Shown: positions 1-7,784, counted from the first letter of the stretch. The stretch: 36,895 nucleotides of DNA from an uncultured Bacilli bacterium (GCA_947631045.1 CANRJV010000010.1:1-36895), one strand, 5' to 3'. The notes: generated by a model not told the origin, from the sequence alone. Translations and numbers: made by a program.

Positions 1-127
1 TAAGCACCTTTTTAAGTTCCATAATAAAATGTTCGGGAAGTTCTTTATTTAAAAACTGTCCGAAGGTAAGATATGATAGCTCCGTAATGCCGGACAATTT
101 TAGGATGAGCAAATAAACTAAGATTAT
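1..127. other. Unresolved left-edge segment
   Basis: No gene can be assigned. A plus frame is open from base 3 to a TAA at 114-116 and is followed 11 bases later by a plus-strand terminator, so this could be the tail of an incoming plus-strand gene, but the frame is unusually serine-rich. Two minus frames are also open and protein-like without a start codon. TGTCCG (57-62) and CGGACA (92-97) form an inverted repeat, so the end of a structured RNA or of a mobile element is also possible. Confidence 0.25.
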
Positions 128-152
128 GAAGAGAGAAATCTCTTCTTTTTTT
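128..152 (+). terminator. Rho-independent terminator
   Basis: Perfect 7-bp stem GAAGAGA/TCTCTTC with a GAAA tetraloop followed by seven T. The U-tract lies on the plus side, so it stops transcription entering from the left. It lies beyond the 3' end of the minus-strand yigZ-like gene, where it has no U-tract in the minus direction. Confidence 0.8.
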
Positions 153-180
153 AGTTAATAAATTTTATAAAATATAAAAA

Positions 181-543
181 TTAATTTATTTTCGTAATAA
201 CTTCTTTAGCGCTATTTAAATAAGTTCTGGTAAGAAGGCCCGCTCCTAATTTGGTGCCCCCAAAATATCTAACTACGACAATTAAAACATTATCCAAATT
301 AAGTTGCAGAATTAAATTATAAATAGGCATACCAGCGGTATTACTTGGTTCTTTATCATCGGTTTTCTTAGCTAGAGGGCCAATTTTATAAGCATAAGGC
401 ATGTGTTTCGCTTTTTTATGCTCCCTTTTTAAATTATTAAGAATTTCTTCTACTTCTTCTTTAGAAGTAACTTCAAAGTAATAACTAATAAATTTTGATT
501 TTTTAATTTCTAAAGTATGGGTATTAATTAATTTCATTTTCAT
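181..543 (-). CDS. YigZ/IMPACT family protein, N-terminal domain only
   Basis: Member of the UPF0029/IMPACT family (YigZ in E. coli, YvyE in Bacillus), whose biochemical role is poorly defined. The family signature is clear: DDKEPSNTAG around residues 62-71 and VVRYFGGTKLGAG around 90-102. Full-length bacterial members are about 200 residues with a C-terminal DUF1949 domain. This protein is about 120 residues and stops directly after the IMPACT domain, so the second domain is absent. GTG (546), ATG (543) and ATG (537) are all in frame. No Shine-Dalgarno is visible, and a minus-strand -10 (TATGAT, 559-564) lies so close that the transcript may be almost leaderless. It is divergent from uvrC, and the two promoters overlap. 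Confidence 0.88.
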   Translation of the reverse strand: MKMKLINTHTLEIKKSKFISYYFEVTSKEEVEEILNNLKREHKKAKHMPYAYKIGPLAKKTDDKEPSNTAGMPIYNLILQLNLDNVLIVVVRYFGGTKLGAGLLTRTYLNSAKEVITKIN

Positions 544-578
544 CACTAATTTTATTCTATCATATAAAGGGTTAGATG

Positions 579-587
579 TGTTATACT
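579..587 (+). promoter_or_regulatory. Extended -10 promoter of uvrC
   Basis: TG-T-TATACT forms an extended -10 about 27 bases before the uvrC ATG. The -35 region is poor and overlaps the divergent promoter of the yigZ-like gene. Confidence 0.5.
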
Positions 588-613
588 AAATATGTTAGAA
601 ACAAGGGATTATT

Positions 614-2398
614 ATGTTAGAGGATAAGTTAAAATTAATTCCCCATTTACCGGGTAGTTATCAAATGAAAAATAAAGATGGGGTTATTATTTATGTTGGT
701 AAAGCAAAAGATTTATATAAAAGAGTTAATAGTTACTTTAAGGGAACAGTAACTGGTAAAACAAGGAAAATGGTGAGTGAGATTGCCGATTTTACCTATA
801 TTGTAACCAGTACGGAAACAGAAGCTTTTATTGCTGAAATAAATTTAATTAAAGAATATGATCCAAAATATAATATTTTACTTAAAGATGATAAAAGTTA
901 TCCTTATATTGAATATATTAGTAAGCCTTATCCGAAAGTTAAAGTATCAAGATATTTAAATATTAAAAGAAGAGATAAAAAATTAATTTTTGGCCCTTAT
1001 CCTAATGCTTATGCCGCCCGAAGAATCGTAAGATTAATTAATCGTTTATATCCTTTAAAAAAATGTGAAGGAATGCCGAAACAAGTTTGCTTATATTATC
1101 ATATTGGAGAGTGTCTTGGTTATTGTACCAAGAATATTAATAAAGACGCTTTAGAGGTTATGGAAAATGAAATTTTATCTTTTTTAAGAGGTAATGATAA
1201 AATTTTAAAAGATAGGATAGTTGAGAAGATGGAAAGTTATGCGGCCTCTTTAAATTTTGAAATGGCTCAAGAGTTAAAAGAAGAACTAAATTATATCAAT
1301 ATTATATTAGATAGGCAAAAAGTGGAATTACATGATTTTGTTAATCGGGATGTTATTGGTTATTATTTAGATAAAGGCCATATTGCTATCAATATTTTAT
1401 TTATTAGAAATAATAAATTAATTGGTAGCCATAATGAATTATTAACTATTAAAATTGATCCGGAAGAAGAGTTAAATTACTATATTATGAATTTTTATGA
1501 ACGGCATGAAATTCCGAAAGAGATTATAATAAGTGGGGATATTAATGGAGAATTACTACAAGATTTAATTAATAGTAATTTTGTTATTCCGGAAAAAGGA
1601 ACGAAAAAGAAACTTTTAAATATGGCTTCTACAAATGCGAAGGTGTATTTAGAAAGCGAAATTCAAAGAGCCTTAAGAGAAGAAGAGCGAAGTGAAGGGG
1701 CTAATGAAGATTTAGGACTTTTACTAAATATGCCTAATTTAAGAAGAATTGATACTTTTGATAATTCCAATTTATTTGGATCTTTCTCTGTTAGTGGCAT
1801 GGTAGTTTTTAAAGAGGGGCGTCCTTCTAAGAAAGATTATCGTAAATATAAAGTTAGTGTGGAGAAAAATGATGATTATCACACGATGAAAGAAGTAATT
1901 TATCGAAGATATTTTAGAGCTCTACTTGAAAAAAGTGAGCTTCCTGATTTAATTATTGTCGATGGAGGAATTAATCAAATAAATGCGGCGACGGATACTT
2001 TAAAGGATTTACATTTACCGATTAAGGTGGTAGGACTTAAAAAAAATGATAAACATCGAACTAACGAATTGATTGATGGCGATAATTATGCTACAATTGA
2101 ACTGGACAAAGATAGTAATGTCTTTCATTATTTGACACGAATTCAAGATGAAGTCCATCGTTTTACGATTAATTATCACAAAACATTAAGGAGTAAAGGA
2201 AGTATTAGTAGCGTCCTTGATAATACTCCCGGTATTGGCAATGTCAGGAAGAAAGAACTTATCAAAAAATATGGTAATCTTAATAATATTAAGAATGCCA
2301 GTATTGATGAATTAAGTGAGATTATTCCGGAAAATGTTGCTAAAGAATTAAAGGGTTTTTTGAGGGCTAGAGATGAGGCAAAAGAAAAGGGAGAATAA
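614..2398 (+). CDS. uvrC: UvrABC system protein C (excinuclease subunit)
   Basis: Nucleotide-excision-repair nuclease that is recruited by UvrB to damaged DNA and makes both incisions. All four family domains are present in order. The GIY-YIG nuclease covers residues about 11-95 (PGSY, then IYVGKAKDLYKRV, then NILLKDDKSYPYI). The UVR motif that contacts UvrB lies at about 198-235. The RNase H-like 5' incision domain runs from about 376 (IDTFDNSN, later LIIVDGG near 445). A helix-hairpin-helix tail lies near 537 (TPGIGNVRKKELIKKYG). The length of 594 residues is normal for the family. The ATG follows AAGGGAT and an extended -10 promoter. The next gene begins two bases after the stop, so the two are probably co-transcribed. 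No uvrA or uvrB is in the window. Confidence 0.98.
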   Translation: MLEDKLKLIPHLPGSYQMKNKDGVIIYVGKAKDLYKRVNSYFKGTVTGKTRKMVSEIADFTYIVTSTETEAFIAEINLIKEYDPKYNILLKDDKSYPYIEYISKPYPKVKVSRYLNIKRRDKKLIFGPYPNAYAARRIVRLINRLYPLKKCEGMPKQVCLYYHIGECLGYCTKNINKDALEVMENEILSFLRGNDKILKDRIVEKMESYAASLNFEMAQELKEELNYINIILDRQKVELHDFVNRDVIGYYLDKGHIAINILFIRNNKLIGSHNELLTIKIDPEEELNYYIMNFYERHEIPKEIIISGDINGELLQDLINSNFVIPEKGTKKKLLNMASTNAKVYLESEIQRALREEERSEGANEDLGLLLNMPNLRRIDTFDNSNLFGSFSVSGMVVFKEGRPSKKDYRKYKVSVEKNDDYHTMKEVIYRRYFRALLEKSELPDLIIVDGGINQINAATDTLKDLHLPIKVVGLKKNDKHRTNELIDGDNYATIELDKDSNVFHYLTRIQDEVHRFTINYHKTLRSKGSISSVLDNTPGIGNVRKKELIKKYGNLNNIKNASIDELSEIIPENVAKELKGFLRARDEAKEKGE

Positions 2399-2400
2399 TT

Positions 2401-3561
2401 ATGTCAGAAGAGACCATCAAAAAAATAAAAGAGATTTTAAAAAATTATGATATCCCAGGAGAATGTATTCATATTGAGGAAAATCATACCGGAAATATAA
2501 ATAGTACTTATGTAGTAACCATGCTTAATAATGATGGGGAAGAAAGGCGTTATATTATTCAAAAGATTAATACGAATGTTTTTCCAAGACCAAGTTTGTT
2601 AATGCGCAATATTGAAAATGTTACTAAACATATTGACCGTGAATTAAGATTTTCCGGAGATACGAAACATCAAGTATTACATTTAGTAAGGACTAATGAT
2701 AACCGGGCCTATTGTTATATAATGGATGATGGAGACCGCGATTATTATCGTATTTTTGATTATATTGAAAATTCTAAATCATATAATATGGCCGAGAATT
2801 TAGATATTGCTTTTAAGATTGGTCAAGCTTTTGGTAATTTTCAAAAAATGCTTCGTAATTTTCCGATGGAAGAATTGGAAGAAACGATTCCAGATTTCCA
2901 TGCCACGGATAAACGATATGCGCAATTAGAAAAAGATATTATCATTGATTCTGAAAGAAGAGCGGATGAAGTGGCTCCTGAATTTATGACTATATTTCGC
3001 AATAAAAATAGTTATTCCCATATTACAAGTGCTCTTAGTAATGGTTTAATACCTTTGAGAGTAACTCATAACGATACCAAAGTTAATAATGTTATGGTAG
3101 ACAAAGATACCGATGAATTTTTAGCAGTTATTGACTTAGATACAGTTATGCCTGGAAGTATGCTCTTCGATTATGGCGATGGTATTCGTTCAACTGCGGC
3201 AACAGCTTTTGAAAATGAAACCGATTTAAGCAAAGTTCATCTTGATTTGGATTTGTTTAAAGCCTATACGGATGGATACTTAAGTGAAATAGCCTCTTGT
3301 ATTACACCAGGGGAGGTAGCTTTGATGGGCGAATCTATAAAAATAATTACCCTAGAATTAGCAATTAGATTCTTAGATGATTATGTTTGTGGTGATACTT
3401 ATTTCAAAGTTGATCAAAAAAGACCAAGGCACAATTTAGAAAGAGCCCAAAATCAATTAGCATTGGCTAAAGATATTGAAGATAAGATGCCTCAAATAGA
3501 AGAATACATTCAACAATGCTATGAAAAACATAAAGGTATGTCTTTAAAATTAGATAAATAA
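2401..3561 (+). CDS. Phosphotransferase-family sugar kinase, NahK-like
   Basis: Belongs to the aminoglycoside-phosphotransferase/choline-kinase fold. It most resembles N-acetylhexosamine 1-kinase (NahK), which phosphorylates GlcNAc/GalNAc at C1. The catalytic loop THNDTKVNNV lies near residues 222-231, and the metal-binding segment VIDLDTVMPG is near 243-252, followed by FDYGDGIR. These motifs match the NahK subgroup rather than antibiotic phosphotransferases. The length of 386 residues fits. It starts two bases after uvrC, with an AAGGGAG Shine-Dalgarno inside the end of uvrC, and ends at a hairpin terminator. No lacto-N-biose phosphorylase or sugar transporter is nearby, so the substrate is inferred only from the motifs. 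Confidence 0.85.
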   Translation: MSEETIKKIKEILKNYDIPGECIHIEENHTGNINSTYVVTMLNNDGEERRYIIQKINTNVFPRPSLLMRNIENVTKHIDRELRFSGDTKHQVLHLVRTNDNRAYCYIMDDGDRDYYRIFDYIENSKSYNMAENLDIAFKIGQAFGNFQKMLRNFPMEELEETIPDFHATDKRYAQLEKDIIIDSERRADEVAPEFMTIFRNKNSYSHITSALSNGLIPLRVTHNDTKVNNVMVDKDTDEFLAVIDLDTVMPGSMLFDYGDGIRSTAATAFENETDLSKVHLDLDLFKAYTDGYLSEIASCITPGEVALMGESIKIITLELAIRFLDDYVCGDTYFKVDQKRPRHNLERAQNQLALAKDIEDKMPQIEEYIQQCYEKHKGMSLKLDK

Positions 3562-3581
3562 TTCACTTATAGTGAATTTTT
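3561..3581 (+). terminator. Terminator of the uvrC-kinase unit
   Basis: Seven-base stem ATTCACT/AGTGAAT with a TAT loop and a short T-tract, starting at the stop codon of the kinase and ending just before the tRNA. Confidence 0.65.
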
Positions 3582-3655
3582 GCCAAATTAGTTTAATGGT
3601 AAAACAAGGCACTCGTAATGCTTAGCTGTGAGTTCGATTCTCGCATTTGGCACCA
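3582..3655 (+). tRNA. tRNA-Thr(CGU), CCA encoded
   Basis: Cloverleaf read by eye: acceptor GCCAAAT/ATTTGGC fully paired, D-arm GTTT/AAAC, anticodon stem AGGCA/TGCTT with loop CTCGTAA, anticodon CGT at 3614-3616, T-arm GTGAG-TTCGATT-CTCGC, discriminator A and an encoded CCA. The CGU anticodon reads the Thr codon ACG. Confidence 0.95.
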
Positions 3656-3666
3656 GATAGATAGGA

Positions 3667-3693
3667 AACTCGGACTTTTATAGTTCGAGTTTT
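3667..3693 (+). terminator. Terminator after tRNA-Thr
   Basis: Nine-base stem AACTCGGAC/GTTCGAGTT (one G-U pair) with a 7-base loop and a short T-tract, 11 bases after the tRNA CCA. Confidence 0.65.
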
Positions 3694-3811
3694 AAAATGT
3701 TTAAATTTATGATATAATTTTTATAGGATGAATTGATATATTTGTCAATTTAGAAAACATACTTGTAATTTGACTTTGTCAAATAAAATTAAAGTAAAGG
3801 AGTGACTAGAT

Positions 3812-4630
3812 ATTAAAATATTAATTGTTACTGACATAGATAATCCTGGATTAAAAGAAGATTGCTTCATAGCAAAATCTTTTATTAAAGATGGGCATCA
3901 TGTTACTATTTCAAGACAAGACTATTGTGAAGAATTAGATGATATCTTTGATGTCATTTTATTAAGAAATATATGGCATCTAGATAGCGAAAAATTTTTG
4001 CAAGATAAAAATAATATATTAAATTTAAAAAATAGACTAAAAATTAAAAAAATTCCTACAATTAATTTGAATAGTAAATTTGATGATAATGGAAAAATTT
4101 ACTTGGAAGAGTTATTCAATAAAGGATATCAAGTTATTCCGACATCAAGAAAAATATCAGATTTTAATACATATGCTAGTGATTATGAATTTTTGTTAAA
4201 ACCAATTAAAGGATTTGATGGCTTTGGAATACTTGAGAAAAAGAAAAATGAAATTATAGAAAATGAAAGTTATGTTATACAACCAAAAATAAAATTTGAA
4301 AAAGAAGTTGAATTTTATTTTATAAATAAAGAATTTCAGTATGTTCTAGAATTTGTACCCAGTAAAAAGCCAATTTATCCTATACCAAACTTATATAATT
4401 ACACAAGTGATGAGTTAGAGTTAGCTCAACAATTTGCTAATTTATGTGATGAAAATTTTGTTGGAGTTCAAAGAATAGATTTTCTTAAATTATCTAATGG
4501 AGAATTATTACTTTTGGAAATAGGGGATTCTGCACCATATTTAAATCTAAACTCTTTGGATGAAAAAACTAGAAATAAATTTTTAGAAAATTATAAAAAT
4601 ATGGTTTATAGTTATGCTAATAAACAGTAA
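3812..4630 (+). CDS. ATP-grasp domain protein with apparent ATT start
   Basis: About 272 residues. The first 60 have an ATP-grasp pre-fold look (KILIVTDIDNPG, then DVILLRNIWHLDS). The nucleotide-binding core contains FLLKPIKGFDGFGI, YVIQPKI, EVEFYFINKEFQYVLEF and, near the end, GVQRIDFLKLSNGELLLLEIGD, which is the usual metal-binding strand. Members of this superfamily ligate carboxylates to amines; the substrate is unknown. No ATG, GTG or TTG exists in the N-terminal 62 codons. A strong AAAGGAG at 3796-3802 sits 9 bases before an ATT codon at 3812, just after an in-frame TGA at 3803, so translation most likely starts at ATT. The alternative is a damaged ATG, with only the TTG at 3998 left, which would remove the N-terminal subdomain. 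It is not obviously in an operon. Confidence 0.75.
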   Translation: MKILIVTDIDNPGLKEDCFIAKSFIKDGHHVTISRQDYCEELDDIFDVILLRNIWHLDSEKFLQDKNNILNLKNRLKIKKIPTINLNSKFDDNGKIYLEELFNKGYQVIPTSRKISDFNTYASDYEFLLKPIKGFDGFGILEKKKNEIIENESYVIQPKIKFEKEVEFYFINKEFQYVLEFVPSKKPIYPIPNLYNYTSDELELAQQFANLCDENFVGVQRIDFLKLSNGELLLLEIGDSAPYLNLNSLDEKTRNKFLENYKNMVYSYANKQ

Positions 4631-4853
4631 AAGTTGTTGTATGTCTTCCTTTAGAGTACCAGATATAAAGCAAAGCGACTTGTAAAAAGCCATTTTTATA
4701 TTATCATGTATTTGTCAAGAGAACTTGAATAAACATTTGATTGCAGGAATTAGATGCTTATGCTATTTTAGGAGTAAAATAATTTTATTTAATAAACTAA
4801 TAAAAAATATTACAAAAAAATGCAAATTATGTTATATTTAATAAGTAATACAT
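4631..4853. other. Intergenic region, possible gene remnant
   Basis: Mostly featureless AT-rich DNA. A short open stretch at about 4742-4780 reads LQELDAYAILGVK then stop, which looks like the C-terminus of a lost protein, but no supporting upstream frame survives. It is too short to call a gene. Confidence 0.2.
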
Positions 4854-4882
4854 TTGACACATGTAGTGCTTAGCACATAAAT
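4854..4882 (+). promoter_or_regulatory. Promoter with palindromic operator in the spacer
   Basis: TTGACA (4854-4859), a 17-base spacer, then ATAAAT (4877-4882). The spacer contains the palindrome GTGCT-T-AGCAC (4866-4876), placed where a repressor would block RNA polymerase. No cognate regulator gene lies next to it. Confidence 0.5.
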
Positions 4883-4899
4883 CTGATTACAGAGATGTA

Positions 4900-4950
4900 T
4901 TTGGAAAAGTGCGATAGCTCTAGATGTGTTTTTTGTTTCCAAAAGGAGGT
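4900..4950 (+). promoter_or_regulatory. 5' UTR stem abutting the Shine-Dalgarno
   Basis: TTTGGAAA (4900-4907) pairs with TTTCCAAA (4936-4943). The 3' arm touches the strong AAGGAGGT (4943-4950), so folding could modulate access to the ribosome binding site of the DUF2798 gene. Confidence 0.4.
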
Positions 4951-4957
4951 GAAGTTT

Positions 4958-5497
4958 ATGCCTACAAATAAAAAAGAAAGAGCAATATTTGCTTTAATTA
5001 CTGTTATAATTACTGTTCATGCCTATGTGTTTTATAGTTTGTATGTTGTAAATGGAACAACCCTTATGAATTTAGCTGGGACTAATAGTGTAATAAATGC
5101 TATTAATAAGCTTGGTGGAGTTTATATGTTTGGCCATTATTTACCTATATGGGCAGTTGTTTTAGTAGAATTTTGTTTTGCTTATTTAGCCGAAATGTTA
5201 ATAGGTCAGCCTTTTTCTTTTAAGATGGCTTGTAAAAATTTTGATATTAAAAAAACTGACCCAGTACATTTTGAAACGGCAGTTATATGCGCCACAGTAG
5301 GAATAATGGTTCCAGTGATGAGTTTAATCGCGGCTTTTTTATATTATCCATATTACACGGGATTTAATATATTTACTTTATTAGCCAATTGGTTAAAATT
5401 AATATGTTTTAATTTTCCTTTTGCTTATTTTTCTCAATTATTTTTTATCCAACCTTTTGTTAGACAAACATTTAAAATAATATTTAAAAGAAAGTAA
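4958..5497 (+). CDS. DUF2798-type membrane protein
   Basis: About 179 residues with four hydrophobic helices arranged as two similar halves. Each half has a helix beginning with short polar/Thr-rich residues and a second helix ending in a basic face (for example FIQPFVRQTFKIIFKRK). This is the pattern of duplicated DUF2798 proteins, small inner-membrane proteins of unknown function. An in-frame ATG at 4895 would add a Cys-rich 21-residue leader. The ATG at 4958 is preferred because AAAAGGAGGT precedes it with ideal spacing and because MPTNKKER is the usual family N-terminus. Upstream lie a TTGACA promoter with a palindromic operator and a 5' UTR stem, so it appears singly transcribed and regulated. 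Confidence 0.8.
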   Translation: MPTNKKERAIFALITVIITVHAYVFYSLYVVNGTTLMNLAGTNSVINAINKLGGVYMFGHYLPIWAVVLVEFCFAYLAEMLIGQPFSFKMACKNFDIKKTDPVHFETAVICATVGIMVPVMSLIAAFLYYPYYTGFNIFTLLANWLKLICFNFPFAYFSQLFFIQPFVRQTFKIIFKRK

Positions 5498-5622
5498 AAA
5501 AATATAGAATAAATTTTTTATATATAAATGATAAGTAATAGTAAACTTTCGAGTATCGAAAAAATTATATTTGATTTTTATTATATTTTTGATATTATAA
5601 GTGTAAAGAAGGAAAGTTTAAA

Positions 5623-6289
5623 ATGAAATTAAAAATTATTTTATTTATTACATTATTGTTTTTAAGTGGAATGTAGTAATAGTCAAAAAAATGAATTGAA
5701 GCAAGAAGAAACAAATAAAGTTGTTGAAACTGAGGAAAATGAAACTAACGATGAAATATCTGAAGAAAATCCAACTGTAAATGATAATAGTATCGAAGAA
5801 AATAATAAGACGAATGATAATGAGCAAGGTGATATGATTAAGCCTTCAAAAAGTGAGATAGATGAAGAAAAGAAAACGAATTCTCAAAATAATACTCAAG
5901 TAGATTCAAGTGAAACTCAAAGTAGTCTTAAACAAGAAAAACATATTTGTAATGATAATGATGAAGGATATGTAAATTGGCTTAACAATTTATCTAAAAC
6001 TTATGATATTTTAAGATTTTATAATAGTTATGAAGAAGCCTATAATGACGGTGATCGAATTGCTAGGAAGTATTTATATGGCTTTTTCATTTCACCAGCT
6101 CCTTATGAATACTCTGATGATTCTTGTGAGGCGAAAATTTATTCCATTAGTTTATATGTTCCCAAAAAACTTTGCGAAGATAATGAAGCAATTTATCTTC
6201 CAAATAATATATCTTTTGAAAATGACAATGGCATAAGTGCTATTCAGTATTTAAAAAATCTTGGATATGCTTGTACGGGTAAAAATTAA
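5623..6289 (+). pseudogene. Lipoprotein gene frameshifted at its lipobox
   Basis: The ATG at 5623, with a GAAGGAAAG Shine-Dalgarno, opens a classic lipoprotein signal (MKLKIILFITLLFLSG) that runs into TAG at 5674. One base over, the frame continues as CSNSQKNELK. Removing one A at 5670/5671 restores the lipobox LSGC and a single 221-residue protein. After the lipobox comes an Asn/Glu/Lys-rich linker of about 85 residues, then a folded-looking domain of about 110 residues (GYVNWLNNLSKTYDILRFY, ending YLKNLGYACTGKN) that I do not recognise. Without the signal the downstream frame could start only at GTG 5666 and would stay in the cytoplasm. It is either a genuine +1 frameshift or a sequence error. 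The next gene follows after 11 bases. Confidence 0.8.
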
Positions 6290-6300
6290 TAAGGAAATGA

Positions 6301-6804
6301 ATGAAAATGAATAATAAAAATAATAATATTTTTCATACAGGATTTTATAATGAGTTTATTTGGAATATGCGAAAAAAGATAGAAGAAATTGAAAATCCTG
6401 ATTATACTACAGAATTAAATGATTTAGAATGTCCTTATGAAGATGCCTATATTTTTTTACATGGTATATGTAACATTTTTGCCCTTTGTTTGCATGATAA
6501 ATATGGATATGAAATATGTGAATTGAATAATGGTAAAGGTACATGCCATTATTTTTGCATAGATTATTATAAAGGTGTGAAAAGATATATTGATGTAAGA
6601 GGAATAACTACAAGTTATGAAGAATTTATAAATGAATTTCCTAGTTTAAAAAATATAGATATTAAATATCACAAAAAAATAAATCTATTAGATTTTGAAG
6701 ATGACGAAAAGTGGAAAAATGCGGGATATAAATTTGCTGAATATGTGATTAAAGAAAAAGAAAAATTCTACTGTCCACAAGAAATTATTTGGCCTAACAA
6801 CTAG
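6301..6804 (+). CDS. Predicted papain/transglutaminase-like fold protein
   Basis: 167 residues, not a named family that I can identify with confidence. The arrangement GICNIFALCLHDKYGYEI (Cys57), CHYFCIDYYKGVKRYIDVRG (His83, Asp98) gives the Cys ... His ... Asp order and spacing of small transglutaminase/papain-like proteins: a Cys at the start of a helix, His on a strand, and Asp in the next strand. Whether it is catalytic is unknown. ATG 6301 or ATG 6307 could start it; AAGGAA at 6291-6296 gives spacings of 4 and 10. It follows the broken lipoprotein gene by 11 bases, so the two probably formed one unit, which ends at a strong hairpin overlapping the stop codon. Confidence 0.65.
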   Translation: MKMNNKNNNIFHTGFYNEFIWNMRKKIEEIENPDYTTELNDLECPYEDAYIFLHGICNIFALCLHDKYGYEICELNNGKGTCHYFCIDYYKGVKRYIDVRGITTSYEEFINEFPSLKNIDIKYHKKINLLDFEDDEKWKNAGYKFAEYVIKEKEKFYCPQEIIWPNN

Positions 6805-6823
6805 TATAAATTACTAGTTTTTT
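6799..6823 (+). terminator. Rho-independent terminator
   Basis: Eight-base perfect stem AACTAGTA/TACTAGTT with a 5-base loop followed by TTTT; the upstream stop codon TAG lies inside the stem. Confidence 0.8.
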
Positions 6824-7031
6824 AATGATTAATGAAAGGCTATCTAAATTTAAAAAATATATAGAAAAAGCCGATTAGATGTTAATATCATAAAGTCACT
6901 TGTTTTCCAATTTATTAATAAAAAATTATACTATCTTGTTTTTACCAGTATATTAAAAGTTTTTGGTACAAATGTAGATTTTATATCTGGGTTTTAAAAT
7001 ACTTAAAATTATGTTACAATTTTTATTGTTA

Positions 7032-7060
7032 ATTGCGAAATCAATTTGTTGATATGCAAT
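7032..7060 (+). promoter_or_regulatory. 5' UTR hairpin before the amidotransferase operon
   Basis: Two-step hairpin: ATTGC/GCAAT outer stem, GAA/AT internal loop, ATCAA/TTGAT inner stem, TTTG loop. It lies between an extended -10 (TATGTTACAAT, about 7010-7020) and the first ATG at 7092. It has no U-tract, so it is not a terminator; a leader regulatory or stability element is possible. Confidence 0.4.
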
Positions 7061-7091
7061 AGTTTTAGTAGGGCAAAGATGGTGTAACAAT

Positions 7092-7784
7092 ATGAACAAA
7101 GTTATAATAGGTATAGTTTCCAAACATTATTATAAGGATTCTTTAAGACCTGATGCTTATATAAGAGATGAAGTAAAACAGGCAATATTTGATAATGGGG
7201 CCATAGCCATTGGTATCTTATTACCTAAAGATGAAAAATTAGATGTTGGTGATGATTGGACTAACAATTTATCTAAAGAAGAATATAATTCTTTAATTAC
7301 CCAAATAAGTCTTTGTGATGGAATAGTATTTCAAGGTGGAAAAACATGTGATAACTATGAAATGATCATCGCAAAATATTGTTATGATCATGATATTCCA
7401 ACTTTAGGAATATGCGGTGGTCAAAATGTTATTGTTAGAGCTTTAGGAGGTACAACATACAATATTAAAAATCCTGAAAAACATAATAAACCATTTGATA
7501 AATATGTTCATAATATCGAGATAGATGAAAATTCTAAATTTTATGATATTGTTAAAACAAAGTCGATGATGGTTAATTCTAGGCATAAAAAAACCATAGA
7601 TAAGTGTCCATTATTAGAAAAAGTTGCTTTTTGTGAAGATGGTTACCCTGATGTTGTAGAATCAAAGACAAAACAATTTTATATAGGAGTACGTTTTCAT
7701 CCCGAAAGTTTATATAAGATAGATGAAAATCATAATAGAATTTTTGAGAAATTTATAGATACTTGTCAAAAGAAGGTGAGATAG
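7092..7784 (+). CDS. Class I glutamine amidotransferase (peptidase C26)-like hydrolase
   Basis: 230 residues resembling the gamma-glutamyl-gamma-aminobutyrate hydrolase (PuuD-like) family, which cleave gamma-glutamyl amides. The nucleophile elbow is GICGGQN (Cys108), preceded by GIVFQGG near 77-83. The His-Glu pair sits in RFHPE (His203, Glu205), completing the triad. VNSRHKK near 161-167 corresponds to the family's conserved VNSxHHQ segment. The substrate is unknown. It is the first gene of a tight operon: its TAG stop overlaps the GTG start of the nitroreductase by one base, and the third gene overlaps the second by 8 bases. No standard amidotransferase acceptor domain or glutamate-GABA pathway gene is present. 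Confidence 0.85.
   Translation: MNKVIIGIVSKHYYKDSLRPDAYIRDEVKQAIFDNGAIAIGILLPKDEKLDVGDDWTNNLSKEEYNSLITQISLCDGIVFQGGKTCDNYEMIIAKYCYDHDIPTLGICGGQNVIVRALGGTTYNIKNPEKHNKPFDKYVHNIEIDENSKFYDIVKTKSMMVNSRHKKTIDKCPLLEKVAFCEDGYPDVVESKTKQFYIGVRFHPESLYKIDENHNRIFEKFIDTCQKKVR

Noticed and set aside
5660-5680. Programmed frameshift at the lipobox
   Set aside because: No slippery heptamer or downstream pseudoknot is visible; an inserted base explains it more simply.
6030-6236. 68-codon plus-strand frame inside the lipoprotein pseudogene
   Set aside because: No ribosome binding site, and it overlaps a frame with clear coding character.
6825-6878. 17-codon ORF (MINERLSKFKKYIEKAD) after the terminator at 6823
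   Set aside because: No convincing Shine-Dalgarno and too short to support; could be a remnant.
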